DNA from: Cryobacterium tagatosivorans
GTDB lineage: Bacteria > Actinomycetota > Actinomycetes > Actinomycetales > Microbacteriaceae
Assembly: GCF_004402215.1 (NCBI RefSeq)
Contig: NZ_SOEZ01000061.1
Coordinates: 1-64,000 of the forward strand
DNA length: 64,000 bases
Direction of reading: 5' to 3'
Below the pieces are notes generated by a model. It ran no database searches. It had not been told where the DNA came from and saw nothing but the letters and a program-made list of their open reading frames with translations. Made by a program: the position numbers and the translations under genes. Shown here piece by piece: positions 21,423 through 30,924 of this stretch (within the stretch, counting starts at the first letter, position 1; each line of letters opens with the position of its first letter).

Positions 21423-22525
21423 GCCTTGACCAGGCCCAGCACGGAAGCGATCTCGGCGGTGTCGACCGGCACGATCGTCGGCTTCACGTCCGACCCGTCC
21501 GCGGTGCGCAGCGCCCACTGGGGGTCCTTCAGGCCGTGCCCGGTGACCGTGAGCACGACGGTCGAGCCGGCGGGGATGTGCCCCGACTCGGCCCGTTCGA
21601 GCAGACCGGCGACGCTGATCGCGGAGGCCGGCTCGACGAAAATGCCAACCTCGGCCGAGAGGATGCGCTGGGCCTCGAGGATCTTCTCATCGGTGATGGC
21701 GCCGAAGTAGCCGTTGCTCTCCTCGCGGGCGTTGATCGCGAGCTCCCACGAGGCCGGGTTGCCGATGCGGATGGCGCTGGCGATGGTCTCGGGGTGGTCG
21801 ACGCGGTGGCCCAGCACGAGCGGGGCGCTGCCGGCGGCCTGGAAGCCGAACATCCGCGGCAGCTTCGTCGTCACGCCGCGCACGAGCTCTTCGCTGTAGC
21901 CGCGGTAGTAGGCGGTGTAGTTGCCGGCGTTGCCGACCGGGACGATGTGGAAGTCGGGGGCGTCGCCGAGCACCTCGACGACCTCGAATGCGGCGGTCTT
22001 CTGGCCCTCGATGCGGTCGGGGTTGACCGAGTTCACCAGGTGCACCGGGTAGTTGGTGGCGAGCTCACGGGCGATGTCGAGGCAGTCGTCGAAGTTGCCC
22101 TGCACCTGGAGCAGCTGGGCGTTGTGGGCGATCGCCTGGCTGAGCTTGCCCATGGCGATCTTGCCCTCGGGCACGAGGACGACCGCGGTCAGCCCGGCGT
22201 GGGTCGCGTAGGCGGCGGCCGAGGCCGAGGTGTTGCCGGTCGAGGCGCAGATGACGGCCTTGGCGCCGGCTTCGACGGCCTTCGAGATGGCCATGGTCAT
22301 TCCGCGGTCCTTGAACGACCCGGTCGGGTTCATGCCCTCGTACTTGACCCAGACCTTCGCGCCCGTGCGGGCGGAGAGCGCCGCGGCCGGGATGAGCGGG
22401 GTGCCGCCTTCGCCGAGGCTGACGATCGGCGTGGCATCCGTGATGTTCAGGCGGTCCGCGTACTCGTGCAGCACGCCGCGCCACTGCCTGGACACGGGCC
22501 GGCGGGACTTGTCTTCGCTGGACAT
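21419..22525 (-). CDS. thrC: Threonine synthase
   Basis: The 368-residue PLP enzyme converts O-phosphohomoserine to threonine. The PLP lysine is in NPTGSFKDRGMTMA near residue 65 and the phosphate-binding loop is PVGNAGNYTAYYRGY near 200. STGNTSASAAAYA near 95 is the substrate loop. The short form is usual for Gram-positives. Its ATG overlaps the hom stop (TGATG) and its stop overlaps the thrB ATG, giving tight coupling. Confidence 0.96.
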   Translation of the reverse strand: MSSEDKSRRPVSRQWRGVLHEYADRLNITDATPIVSLGEGGTPLIPAAALSARTGAKVWVKYEGMNPTGSFKDRGMTMAISKAVEAGAKAVICASTGNTSASAAAYATHAGLTAVVLVPEGKIAMGKLSQAIAHNAQLLQVQGNFDDCLDIARELATNYPVHLVNSVNPDRIEGQKTAAFEVVEVLGDAPDFHIVPVGNAGNYTAYYRGYSEELVRGVTTKLPRMFGFQAAGSAPLVLGHRVDHPETIASAIRIGNPASWELAINAREESNGYFGAITDEKILEAQRILSAEVGIFVEPASAISVAGLLERAESGHIPAGSTVVLTVTGHGLKDPQWALRTADGSDVKPTIVPVDTAEIASVLGLVKA

Positions 22526-23859
22526 CAGACTCCTTCAACTCTCAAAACGGATGCGACCTGGGTGACAACGGGGTTGGCCGCCAGGTCCTTGACGGTCGCG
22601 GCGAGCGCGGCCTCGGTGGCCTCGTGGGTTCCAATCACAAGGGTAGCCGTGGACGAAACGGGCGCATGGCTGGCGGTTCCCGCCTGCGCGGGGGTCATCG
22701 ACTGCTCCACGAGCGCGAGCGAGACGTGGTGGTCGGCGAAGACGCTCGCGATGGTGGCGAGCACGCCGGGCTCGTCGGCGACCTCGAGGGTGACCGCGTA
22801 GCGGGTGGTCACGCTGCCGATGTCGAAGACGGGCAGGTCGGCGTGGCTGGACGCGGCGAACCCGGGCCCGCCGGCAACGTGGCGCCGGGCGAGCGACACG
22901 AGGTCGCCGAGCACGGCGGATGCCGTCTCCACTCCCCCGGCGCCGGCGCCGTAGAACATCAGGCTGCCGGCCGCTTCGGCCTCGACGAAGACGGCATTGT
23001 TGGCGCCGTGCACGGCCGCCAGCGGGTGGCTGCGGGGCACCATGGCCGGGTAGACCCGGGCCGAGACTCCCGCGCGACCCGCTTCGTCGTCCAGGCGCTC
23101 GCAGATCGCGAGGAGCTTGACGACGTAGCCGGCCTTGCGGGCCGATTCGATCTGCTCCGGTGTCACGGAGGTGATGCCTTCGCGGTACACGGATTCGAGG
23201 GGAACGGTGGTGTGGAAGGCGAGGCTGGCGAGAATCGCGGCCTTCTGGGCGGCGTCGTAACCGCCGATGTCGGCGGTCGGGTCGGCCTCGGCGTAACCGA
23301 GCTCGGTGGCCACGGCCAGCGCCTCCTCGAGGGTGTCGCCGGCGACGTCCATCCGGTCGAGGATGAAGTTCGTGGTGCCGTTGACGATGCCGAGGATGCG
23401 GTTGACCTGGTCGCCGGCCAGGCTGTCGCGCAGCGGGCGCACGATCGGGATCGCGCCGGCGACGGCGGCTTCGTAGTTGAGCTGGGCGCCGACGTGGTCG
23501 GCCGCCTCGAACAGCTCCGGACCGTGGGCGGCGAGCAGCGCCTTGTTGGCGGTGACGACATCCGCGCCCGAGTTGATGGCCATCAGGATGTAGCTGCGGG
23601 CGGGCTCCAGGCCGCCGATGAGCTCGATCACCACGTCCGCGCCGAGGATGAGGGCTTCGGCATCCGTCGTGAACAGCTCCTGCGGCAGGTCGACCGTGCG
23701 CTCGGCGTTGACGTCGCGCACCAGGATTCCGACGAGTTCGAGCCCGGCGCCCACCCGGTTGGCGAGCTCCTCCTTTTGCTCGAGCAGCAGTCGCGCCACC
23801 TGGGCGCCGACGGAGCCGCCGCCGAGCAGGGCAACGCGCAGGTTGCGGTATTCGATCAT
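22525..23859 (-). CDS. hom: Homoserine dehydrogenase
   Basis: The 444-residue enzyme reduces aspartate semialdehyde to homoserine. The NAD(P) site is VALLGGGSVGAQVA at the N-terminus; the catalytic region VNGTTNFIL..GYAEADPTADIGGYDAA is near residues 158-205. A C-terminal ACT domain (VTLEVADEPGVLATIASVF) allows feedback control by threonine. The start overlaps the lysA stop (ATGA). Confidence 0.96.
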   Translation of the reverse strand: MIEYRNLRVALLGGGSVGAQVARLLLEQKEELANRVGAGLELVGILVRDVNAERTVDLPQELFTTDAEALILGADVVIELIGGLEPARSYILMAINSGADVVTANKALLAAHGPELFEAADHVGAQLNYEAAVAGAIPIVRPLRDSLAGDQVNRILGIVNGTTNFILDRMDVAGDTLEEALAVATELGYAEADPTADIGGYDAAQKAAILASLAFHTTVPLESVYREGITSVTPEQIESARKAGYVVKLLAICERLDDEAGRAGVSARVYPAMVPRSHPLAAVHGANNAVFVEAEAAGSLMFYGAGAGGVETASAVLGDLVSLARRHVAGGPGFAASSHADLPVFDIGSVTTRYAVTLEVADEPGVLATIASVFADHHVSLALVEQSMTPAQAGTASHAPVSSTATLVIGTHEATEAALAATVKDLAANPVVTQVASVLRVEGV

Positions 23860-25328
23860 CGGAGAATGTCCTTTTGTTCGGTTGTCGAGCCTGTCGAGAC
23901 CCCGTCGGCGGTCGAGCCTGTCGAGACCCCGTCGGCGGTCGAGCCTGTCGAGACCCCGGTGTCGCGCGCCAGCAGGTCCGCGATGCTCTCGCCGCGCACG
24001 AGCACGCGCGCCGCGCCATCCCGCACCGCGACCACGGGAGCCCGGCCCTGGAAGTTGTAGTTGTTCGACAGCGACCAGCAGTAGGCACCGGTCGCCGGCA
24101 CCGCGAGAAGGTCGCCCGGTGCCACATCGGCGGGGAGGTAGTCGGCGTCCACGACGATGTCGCCGCTTTCGCAGTGCTTGCCGGCGACGCGCACGAGCAC
24201 CGGAGCCGCGCGGGAGACGCGATCGGCGATTCGCACCGAGTAGTCGGCTCCGTAGAGCGCCGGGCGGGCGTTGTCACTCATCCCGCCGTCGACGCTCACG
24301 TACAGCCGGGTTGCCCCGCCGACGTCGACCGGCTTGATCGTGCCGACCTCGTACAGGGTCACCCCGGCCGGCCCGATGATGGCTCGCCCTGGTTCGAAGG
24401 CGATCGCAGGAACCGGGATGCCGCGGCGCCGGCACTCGGCGGACACGATGTCGGCCAGCCCCGCCGCGAGTTCGCGGATCGGGGTGGGCGTGTCGGCGGA
24501 CGTGTAGGCGATGCCGAACCCGCCGCCCAGGTTGAGTTCGGGGACGGGGCCGTCGGAGAGGAGGCCGGCATGCACGGCGAGGAGCCGGGCCGCCGACTCG
24601 GCGAACCCGTCCACGCCGAAGATCTGCGAGCCGATGTGGCAGTGCAGCCCGAGGAAGCGCAGGCTCTCCTCGGCGCGGATGGCGGCGACCAGGCGAGGTG
24701 CGTCCTCCAGCACGACACCGAACTTCTGGTCCTCGTGCGCGGTTGCCAGAAACTCGTGGGTGTGGGCGTGCACCCCGCTGTTCACGCGCAGGCGCACGGC
24801 CTGGACCCTGCCGTGGCGCGCGGCGGCGGCGGCGACACGGTCGATTTCGATCGGGCTGTCGATGATGATCGTGCCCACGCCCACCCGGGTGGCCTCGTCG
24901 ATTTCGGCGAGTGACTTGTTGTTGCCGTGGAAGCCGAGCCGGGCCGGGTCGACGCCGGCGGCCAGGGCCACGGCGAGCTCGCCGCCGGTGCAGATGTCGA
25001 TGTTGAGGCCCTCGGCCACCATCCAGCGGGCGACCTCGGTCGAGAGGAAGGCCTTGCCGGCGTAGTACACCCGCGCCGAGGTGCCGATGCGCGCGAACTC
25101 GGCCTCGAAGGCCGTGCGGAGCTCGGCCGCGCGGCCGCGGGCATCCGTTTCGTCGATGACGTAGAGCGGGGTGCCGAACTCGGCCGCGAGCGCGGAAGCG
25201 GTCACACCACCGATCACCAGCTCGCCGTCGGCGTTGCGCGTCGTCGTCGACGGCCAGAGTCCCTCGCCGAGCGCGTTGGCGTCGCCGGGCAGGCTGAGCC
25301 AGTCGGGGGCGAGCGGATTGGTGGCCAC
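23856..25328 (-). CDS. lysA: Diaminopimelate decarboxylase
   Basis: This fold-type III PLP enzyme makes lysine from meso-diaminopimelate. The PLP lysine is in RVYYAGKAFL near residue 75; HCHIGSQI, LNLGGGFGIAY, EPGRAIIGPAG and KHCESGD follow in family order. GTG 25328 is preferred as the start because GAGG lies about 9 nt upstream; ATG 25343 has no visible ribosome site. The C-terminal 30 residues are an insertion of GVSTGSTAD-type repeats coded by a tandem DNA element. The stop overlaps the hom start. Confidence 0.93.
   Translation of the reverse strand: MATNPLAPDWLSLPGDANALGEGLWPSTTTRNADGELVIGGVTASALAAEFGTPLYVIDETDARGRAAELRTAFEAEFARIGTSARVYYAGKAFLSTEVARWMVAEGLNIDICTGGELAVALAAGVDPARLGFHGNNKSLAEIDEATRVGVGTIIIDSPIEIDRVAAAAARHGRVQAVRLRVNSGVHAHTHEFLATAHEDQKFGVVLEDAPRLVAAIRAEESLRFLGLHCHIGSQIFGVDGFAESAARLLAVHAGLLSDGPVPELNLGGGFGIAYTSADTPTPIRELAAGLADIVSAECRRRGIPVPAIAFEPGRAIIGPAGVTLYEVGTIKPVDVGGATRLYVSVDGGMSDNARPALYGADYSVRIADRVSRAAPVLVRVAGKHCESGDIVVDADYLPADVAPGDLLAVPATGAYCWSLSNNYNFQGRAPVVAVRDGAARVLVRGESIADLLARDTGVSTGSTADGVSTGSTADGVSTGSTTEQKDILR
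23884..23957. repeat. Tandem 27-bp repeat carrying the GGTCGAGCCTGTCGAGACC motif
   Basis: Units start at 23884, 23911 and 23938 (the last partial). Each contains GTCGAGCCTGTCGAGACC, a partly palindromic motif that is dispersed between genes in many Microbacteriaceae genomes. Here it is amplified in frame inside the lysA 3' end. Confidence 0.9.
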
Positions 25329-25480
25329 GAGTGAAAACCTCATTGCAAGTCGAGTGTGTGTGTGTCTCACTCGGCGGCGAGCGAACCCGGATTGGTCCCT
25401 GGAGCCAGGGAGGAGAAGTCGCCGTCAACGTTGGGGGCGAGTACCGCAGATTCTAGCGAACGCGTGGTGTGCGTGCCGAA

Positions 25481-26242
25481 TCAGCCGGCCGAGCAGGAGC
25501 CCAGGGTGGTGAGCGACTGCCGGGTGAGCATCAGCGTGCTCGACTCCAGCTTAATGCGTGCGCGCTCGGGTGTTACGTTCACCCCGGTGAGCTCGACGCC
25601 CTGCGGCAGGAACTCGGCCACGCAGATGGCGAGGGGCTTCTGGCCGAGGATGAGCGGGAGGGCGCTGGTCAGGTCGACGGAGCCGGCACCGGTTGTGAGT
25701 TCGGCGTCGGTCGGCGTGAACAGCAGGCTGTCCGCTGAGGTGCTCGGGGTCGCCGTGGCCCGGTAACCGAGCTCGAGTCCGAAGATCGCGAACGTGCCCG
25801 AGTAGCTCACCTCGCCTCCCCCCAGGGCGAGCTCGGCGTCGCCGGTGTTTCCGCCGGACGCGAGGAGGGCATTGAGCGCCTCCTCCCCGAAGTCGATGCT
25901 GCCCGTGACCGCGCCGACAGGCGTGGACTCGTAGTCCACGGGCACAACCTCGGCCACGATGTGCACGGCCGCCGAAACGCCGTCGACGGCGAACCGCGGG
26001 GCATCCAGGACAACCCGGTCGAAGCTCCCGGCGAGGTACTGGGCGATCACCGAGGCGCCGCCAATCGACACGTCGATGTCTCCGCTGGCTCCCTCGGGCA
26101 GGTTGGCCGCGATCTCGGTCGAGACGCGCTCCTCGGCGTAGGCGCGCACTCGCGCGTCGACGATGACGAAGGCGGCGACCAGCCCGAGCAGCACGACGGC
26201 CGTAATGACGAGCTCGCCGATGCCCCGGCGTTTGCCCGCCAT
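25481..26242 (-). CDS. DUF2993 (LmeA-like) membrane-anchored protein
   Basis: The 253-residue protein has one N-terminal membrane segment (about residues 9-28, ELVITAVVLLGLVAAFVIV) and an extracytoplasmic DUF2993 domain. Mycobacterial LmeA of this family binds phosphoinositides and helps lipomannan elongation; the role in this organism is inferred only. The ATG lies two bases after the argS stop, so the two are co-transcribed. A 150-bp gap without features precedes lysA. Confidence 0.82.
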   Translation of the reverse strand: MAGKRRGIGELVITAVVLLGLVAAFVIVDARVRAYAEERVSTEIAANLPEGASGDIDVSIGGASVIAQYLAGSFDRVVLDAPRFAVDGVSAAVHIVAEVVPVDYESTPVGAVTGSIDFGEEALNALLASGGNTGDAELALGGGEVSYSGTFAIFGLELGYRATATPSTSADSLLFTPTDAELTTGAGSVDLTSALPLILGQKPLAICVAEFLPQGVELTGVNVTPERARIKLESSTLMLTRQSLTTLGSCSAG

Positions 26243-26244
26243 CG

Positions 26245-27921
26245 CTACATCCGCTCCGGCGCCGAAACCCCGAGGAGGCCGAGGCCGTTGCGGATGACCT
26301 GGCCGGTGGCATCGTTGAGCCACAGCCGGGTGCGGTGCAGGTCGGTCACGGGCTCGTCGCCGAGCGGGATGACGCGGCAGTTGTCGTACCAGCGGTGGTA
26401 GTAGCCGGCGAGCTCTTCGATGTAGCGGGCGATGCGGTGCGGCTCGCGCAGCTCCGCGGCCAGCGCGACGATGCGGGGGTACTCCTGCAGCACTCCGAGC
26501 AGCGCCGACTCCGAGTCGTGGGTGAGCAGTTCCGGCGCGAACGCCGTGCGCTCCACCCCGGAGGTCGCCGCGTTCCGGGCGACCGAGCGGGTGCGGGCGT
26601 GGGCGTACTGAACGTAGAAGACCGGGTTGTCGTTGGTGCGCTTGCCCCATTGGTCGAGGTCGATGTCGACCTGCGAGTCGCTGCTGGAGCGCACGAGCGC
26701 GTACCGTCCGGCATCCACCCCGACGGCGTCGACGAGGTCGTCGAGGGTCACGATGGTTCCGGCGCGCTTGCTCATCCGCACCGGCTCGCCCTCGCGGACG
26801 AGGTTGACCATCTGCCCGATCAGGATCTCGTGGTGCTGCCCCGGGATGTCGCCGAACGCCTCGGTCATCGCCATCAGCCGGCCGACATAGCCGTGGTGGT
26901 CGGCGCCGAGCATGACCAGGTTCTGGTCGAAGCCGCGCTCGCGCTTGTCGAGGTAGTAGCCGAGGTCGCCGGAGATGTACGCCGGTTCGCCGCTGGAACG
27001 GATGATGACGCGGTCGCGGTCGTCGCCGAACGTGGTGGTGCGCAGCCAGATGGCGCCCTCGGACTCGAAGATGTGGCCCTGCTCGCGCAGGCGTTCGATC
27101 GCGCGCTCGACCGCACCGGACTCGTGCAGGGAGTCCTCGTGGAAGAACACGTCGAAGTCGACGCCGAAGCTGTGCAGCTTCTCCTTGATCTCGGTGAACA
27201 TGAGGTCGACGCCGATCGAGCGGAAGACCTCCTGCTGCTGGTCGCGGGGCAGCGCGGCGAGGTCGCCCTCGTAGAGTTCGACGACCTTGCCGGCGATGTC
27301 GGAGATGTACGCGCCGCCGTAGCCGTCCTCCGGCGTGGGCTCCCCCAGGTAGCTGGCGAGCACGCTGCGGGCGAACCGGTCGATCTGTGAGCCGTGGTCG
27401 TTGAAGTAGTACTCGCGCGTGACATCCGCGCCCTCGGCCTTGAGCACCCGGGCGAGGCTGTCGCCGACGGCGGCCCAGCGGACACCGCCCATGTGAATGG
27501 GCCCGGTGGGGTTGGCCGAGACGAACTCGAGGTTGATCTTGATGCCCGCGTAGGCCGATCCCGTGCCGTAGCTTTCGCCGGCATCGACGATCGCCTTGGC
27601 GAGCGCGCCCGCGGCTGCCGCTTCGAGGCGGATGTTGATGAAGCCGGGGCCGGCGACCTCGACGGACGCCACGCCGGGGACCTGTTCGAGCCCGGCGGCG
27701 AGCTCGCCGGCGATCTCGCGCGGGTTGGAGCCGAGCGCCTTGGCGATCTTCATCGAGATGCTCGACGCCCAGTCTCCGTGGTCGCGGTTCCTGGGCCGTT
27801 CGAGGACGACGTCGGCGACGCTCAGTTCGATCTCGGGGCCGGCGCTGCCGGCCGCGCGTCGACGCTCGATCAAGCGGATGACGAGGTCGAACAGGGATTG
27901 AGAAAGCTCAGCAGGGGTCAC
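26245..27921 (-). CDS. argS: Arginyl-tRNA synthetase
   Basis: The 558-residue class Ia synthetase has an N-terminal Add-1 domain (1-110), a catalytic site with [18 protein letters not shown] near residue 130 and the KMSKS equivalent RMSKRAGT near 385. The C-terminal DALR anticodon domain ends PERM. HMGG in place of HIGH is the usual actinobacterial variant and not a defect. The start is GTG at 27921. It opens the minus-strand group that continues into DUF2993 and, after a gap, lysA-hom-thrCB. Confidence 0.96.
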   Translation of the reverse strand: MTPAELSQSLFDLVIRLIERRRAAGSAGPEIELSVADVVLERPRNRDHGDWASSISMKIAKALGSNPREIAGELAAGLEQVPGVASVEVAGPGFINIRLEAAAAGALAKAIVDAGESYGTGSAYAGIKINLEFVSANPTGPIHMGGVRWAAVGDSLARVLKAEGADVTREYYFNDHGSQIDRFARSVLASYLGEPTPEDGYGGAYISDIAGKVVELYEGDLAALPRDQQQEVFRSIGVDLMFTEIKEKLHSFGVDFDVFFHEDSLHESGAVERAIERLREQGHIFESEGAIWLRTTTFGDDRDRVIIRSSGEPAYISGDLGYYLDKRERGFDQNLVMLGADHHGYVGRLMAMTEAFGDIPGQHHEILIGQMVNLVREGEPVRMSKRAGTIVTLDDLVDAVGVDAGRYALVRSSSDSQVDIDLDQWGKRTNDNPVFYVQYAHARTRSVARNAATSGVERTAFAPELLTHDSESALLGVLQEYPRIVALAAELREPHRIARYIEELAGYYHRWYDNCRVIPLGDEPVTDLHRTRLWLNDATGQVIRNGLGLLGVSAPERM

Positions 27922-27955
27922 GGCGATCCATCCTACCGGCCACCATCCCTGTTGG

Positions 27956-27961
27956 TAGGGT
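27956..27961 (+). promoter_or_regulatory. -10 box of a probable leaderless promoter for the lipoprotein gene
   Basis: TAGGGT ends 6 nt before the GTG at 27968 and no ribosome site is present. It lies in the 46-bp gap divergent from argS. Confidence 0.5.
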
Positions 27962-27967
27962 CAGCCC

Positions 27968-28600
27968 GTGACCCTCTCGCCTCTGCCTGCATCCATCCGC
28001 GCCCGCCGTGTTCGCTCCGGCTCCGCCCTGGCCACCGGGGCGCTCGCCCTGATCGTTCTCGCCGGCTGCGCACCGGGCGCCGCCCCCACGCCGAGCGCGT
28101 CGTCCACAGCCGCGCCGACCACAACGCCGGCCGCCAGCGCCGAGCCGACGCCCACCGCCACGGAAGACCCGGCCACCGCGGTCACGCTCGGTTGCGACGA
28201 GGTCCTCACCCCCGATGACGTCTACGCCTTCAACCCGAACTTCGGAGCGGCCCCGGGCTACAAGCCGGCGGGCGGCAGCGCCGCCGCGGTCGCGGTCTCC
28301 TACCAGGGAGTCGCCTGCAGCTGGCTCAACCAGACCAGCGGCGACGTGATCGAGATCTCGGTCGCCCAGCCGAGCGCATCCGTGCTGACCGACCTGAAGA
28401 ATCAGGCCGTGTCGGCGAGCACCCCCGTGCCGACGTACGGCACCGGCGTCGACGTCGAGGGGTACTTCACCGCATCCGGCGGAAAGGGCGAAGCCCAGGT
28501 CTTCACCGGCAAGTATTGGGTCGTCGCCAGCTCGGTCGAGTTCGGAGAGCCCGGCGACGCCGAGCCGCTGATCGCCGCCGCGGTCTCCCACCTGCCCTAG
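27968..28600 (+). CDS. Predicted lipoprotein of unknown function
   Basis: The 210-residue protein has a signal peptide with lipobox LAGC (Cys34), followed by about 45 residues rich in Pro, Thr, Ala and Ser as an extracellular linker. The folded part (about 75-210) contains two cysteines (LGCDEVLTPDDVY and GVACSWLNQTSGD) that could form a disulfide. The layout resembles DUF3558-type actinobacterial lipoproteins, but I cannot assign it firmly. Monocistronic between argS and tRNA-Arg. Confidence 0.8.
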   Translation: MTLSPLPASIRARRVRSGSALATGALALIVLAGCAPGAAPTPSASSTAAPTTTPAASAEPTPTATEDPATAVTLGCDEVLTPDDVYAFNPNFGAAPGYKPAGGSAAAVAVSYQGVACSWLNQTSGDVIEISVAQPSASVLTDLKNQAVSASTPVPTYGTGVDVEGYFTASGGKGEAQVFTGKYWVVASSVEFGEPGDAEPLIAAAVSHLP

Positions 28601-28644
28601 GCTCCCGGCGCCTGCGGTGCGGTGGAGCGGCCCTCAGATGCTGG

Positions 28645-28650
28645 TAACGT
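28645..28650 (+). promoter_or_regulatory. Putative -10 box for tRNA-Arg
   Basis: TAACGT lies 13 bp before the mature 5' end of the tRNA, a suitable distance for a short processed leader. Confidence 0.4.
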
Positions 28651-28663
28651 AGTAGCGAACCTG

Positions 28664-28738
28664 GCCCCCATAGCTCAGGGGATAGAGCACTGCCCTCCGG
28701 AGGCAGGGGCGGCAGTTCGAATCTGCCTGGGGGCACCA
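28664..28738 (+). tRNA. tRNA-Arg (anticodon CCG)
   Basis: A complete cloverleaf folds: acceptor GCCCCCA/TGGGGGC, D-arm with AGCTCAGGGGATAGAGC, anticodon stem CTGCC/GGCAG with loop CTCCGGA (anticodon CCG, reading CGG), a five-base variable loop, and T-arm GGCAG-TTCGAAT-CTGCC. Discriminator A and CCA are encoded. Its 3' end borders an accessory region, as tRNA genes often do. Confidence 0.96.
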
Positions 28739-28971
28739 GGTGTCACGTGACACGCTACTTCGGACTTTCGCCACGCTTCTCGGACAAACGATGTTTTGCG
28801 GGCGTTTGTCGTCGTTCTAAGCCATCGGGCTCTCGTGGCAGCGAGACAGTGCGGTTAGTGCGCTCGAGTCCCGCGTGCCGAATTCACGGGCGTTACACGC
28901 TGCCAACTCCGTTGTACGTTCGAGTCCGCCGCTCTGTGCATCGCAGCTGAACTCGACCGGGCAGCTGCGGT

Positions 28972-29643
28972 TCAGTCGCCGTCGAGAAAGTAATCTTCTC
29001 CAGGCTCCCTGTTGTCGGGCTCGTTTCGCATCGTCACAATTCGGCCCAGCTCTTCGGCGATGCGGGCCACTGCCGTCGTGTCAATCACGTCAGTTCGCAC
29101 CTCTGTGAAGTACATCTCTCCTGCCTCGACTTCCGATCGGCGCACCGTAAACGGTGCGTCGCCAACGTCGATCGATAGGGAAAAGGAACTGACGATTCCA
29201 ACGATCACGGTCGGCTGGCCTGCGTGGAGTGGCCACCCAGATTCGGCATCGCGAAAGTAAAGCTCGCCAAACGACTTGACGAGGTCAAGACCGGTAACCG
29301 GCGTGTCACCCTCCGTTAGATGGCGGGGCGCCGTCCAATTCGCGAACGGTTGGGAAGTGTTCAGGTGCGAGACGACCAGACTGCTATCTCCGAGGTCACA
29401 CACCAGCACAGGCCCTGCATCAATCTCGAAGTACGTTCCTCGTTCTCTTCGTTTCTCCGCGGCACGTTCTGCAGCGGCCAGGTCAGTAAACAGGGGTTCT
29501 GTTGAGAAGTACTGGTTGATCGTTGTGCTGTGCCAGGCATTTCGCCTACGCGTAAGCATGTAGCCGACAGATCGTCCCGCAGAGAGAACTGGGCATCCGA
29601 GCAAGTGGTCATCCCGGTGAAGCGACACAGGCGCTATCAGCAT
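28972..29643 (-). CDS. Hypothetical protein
   Basis: An open frame of 223 residues with no family I recognise. Hydrophilic, without signal peptide or membrane helix; contains VTGLDLVKSFGELYFRDAESG near residue 118 and an acidic end. No ribosome site is visible before ATG 29643; ATG 29559 (MLTRRRNAW) is an alternative. Base composition is visibly less GC-rich than the flanking core genes, consistent with acquired DNA next to the tRNA. The 233-bp stretch between the tRNA and this gene contains no gene I can support. Confidence 0.55.
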   Translation of the reverse strand: MLIAPVSLHRDDHLLGCPVLSAGRSVGYMLTRRRNAWHSTTINQYFSTEPLFTDLAAAERAAEKRRERGTYFEIDAGPVLVCDLGDSSLVVSHLNTSQPFANWTAPRHLTEGDTPVTGLDLVKSFGELYFRDAESGWPLHAGQPTVIVGIVSSFSLSIDVGDAPFTVRRSEVEAGEMYFTEVRTDVIDTTAVARIAEELGRIVTMRNEPDNREPGEDYFLDGD

Positions 29644-29778
29644 TGGAACGTGCCGCAGTCAGAACGATGAAGTGGCCACCGGCGAGAACCGATCATGAGT
29701 GCGCCCGCTACAGGCAATGACGACGAGAATGCGCTCGTGGCCTCCGCTGTCCAATGTTTCATCTCGCTGTTTCGCAAC

Positions 29779-30920
29779 CTACGACGCGGCCGCGGTTGCA
29801 GTGACTCGGTGAAGTGCATCGACAAGCTGTGTGACCTGAGCGTCTGTAAACAGCTCATCGGGACCCTTTGGTGCAAAATCGGTGAAGGGCGCCTCGTAAA
29901 GCAGTCGAGTTGGGACGGCACCGCGCTGGGTGAGCTGCTCGATGATTAGGTTCACGAAGGCGAGCTGGTTGCCCGTGAGGGTCGTGTCCCCCACGAAGGC
30001 GCCCAGCGCTTCGACCTCGGCCGCGCGTTCCATCCCCGCGACCGAACGAATCAGCAGACCAAGTCCCTGGGCCTCCGCAGCACCTGCCGCGATCTCGGCG
30101 GCAGTGAACCCGCCGGTTTCGGTGAGAATACGTTCAAGCTCTGCAAGGTCGAGTGCGGTGAGCTGGCGGCCAGTCCGCAGCTTGTGCAGAACGACTTGGT
30201 CTTCGTGTTCACGCAGGAATGCGAACAGCTTCTCTCTAAACCGTTCCCGATCCAGACCTGGAGTGACGATACGAGGTTCGAGTGCCTCAAACTCTCCGAG
30301 GGTGTCTTCGAAATCTGTGTAGACGATGGCCTGCTTTGACTTGTCGACCAGACGCACGAGCCCGCGAAGCCGGAGACGCATTAGCTCGAGCAGGTTGAGT
30401 GTGATGCCGTCCCACCATACGTCGCTCGCGACGGCATCGATGAGTTCGAGATTCTGCATCACGACCGGGATATTGCGTTGGTCTCCCAGCGCACTTGCGA
30501 TCTCCTGAATGCGCTTCCGGGCAGCAGCAAACGCCGCGAGGTTCGCCGGGTCGCTGTCGACGACCCCCAACTGCGCACGCAACGCGAGGAGGTCAAATCG
30601 TTTCGCCTCTTCGTCGGTGTCGTTGGCGTGGACTGCCGAGGGGAGGTCGGACAGGTGATCGGCCGCGTCGTCCAGATCTGTCGGCGACGGATTCAGCCAA
30701 GTCGCGGGTTCCGCGAATCGCTCGACTTCGCGCAGGTGCCTGCGCACGAGGAAGTTTTTTCGGTTCATGCCTGCAACGATGTCGTGGAGCCCGGCCGCGA
30801 GCGATTCACGCAAAGCGACCTCGGTCGTATCCGGCGTACCAGCATTGTCGATGGCGGCGAGCCGCTTGACGCGAGCCTTGAACAGACGCTGCCTCAGGGG
30901 TGCTGTGGCGGGCGTCGGGG
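29779..30920 (-). pseudogene. HsdR (type I restriction enzyme R subunit) C-terminal fragment
   Basis: The frame matches the C-terminal helical domain of type I restriction R subunits (EcoEI_R_C type): LRQRLFKARVKRLAAID, AGMNRKNFLVRRHLREVE, AKRFDLLALRAQL, VYTDFEDTLGE, FREKLFAFLREHEDQ, LDLAELERIL, GLGLLIRSVAG and the ending YEAPFTDFAPKGPDELF. The nuclease and both helicase motor domains, some 600-700 residues in family members, are missing. The 5' part of the open frame beyond about 30920 is merely antisense to a YciI remnant. No hsdM or hsdS is in the window. No start with a ribosome site exists, so this is a remnant. Confidence 0.85.
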
Positions 30921-30924
30921 CAGC

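Noticed and set aside
20244-21710. A 488-codon plus-strand open frame over the rho leader and thrB
   Set aside because: No family similarity; it runs through repeat B1 and antisense to thrB.
23884-23957. Possible mini-CRISPR
   Set aside because: No spacers; the units are contiguous coding repeats in lysA, and no cas genes are in the window.
27480-27500. Defective HIGH motif in ArgRS (HMGG)
   Set aside because: HxGG is the usual variant in actinobacterial ArgRS, so it is not evidence of inactivity.
29695-29949. Small plus-strand frame opposite the HsdR fragment end
   Set aside because: No ribosome site or similarity; it overlaps the certain HsdR homology.
30478-30924. Upstream part of the plus-strand frame containing the YciI remnant
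   Set aside because: This part is antisense to HsdR and has no YciI similarity; only 30925 onward is homologous.
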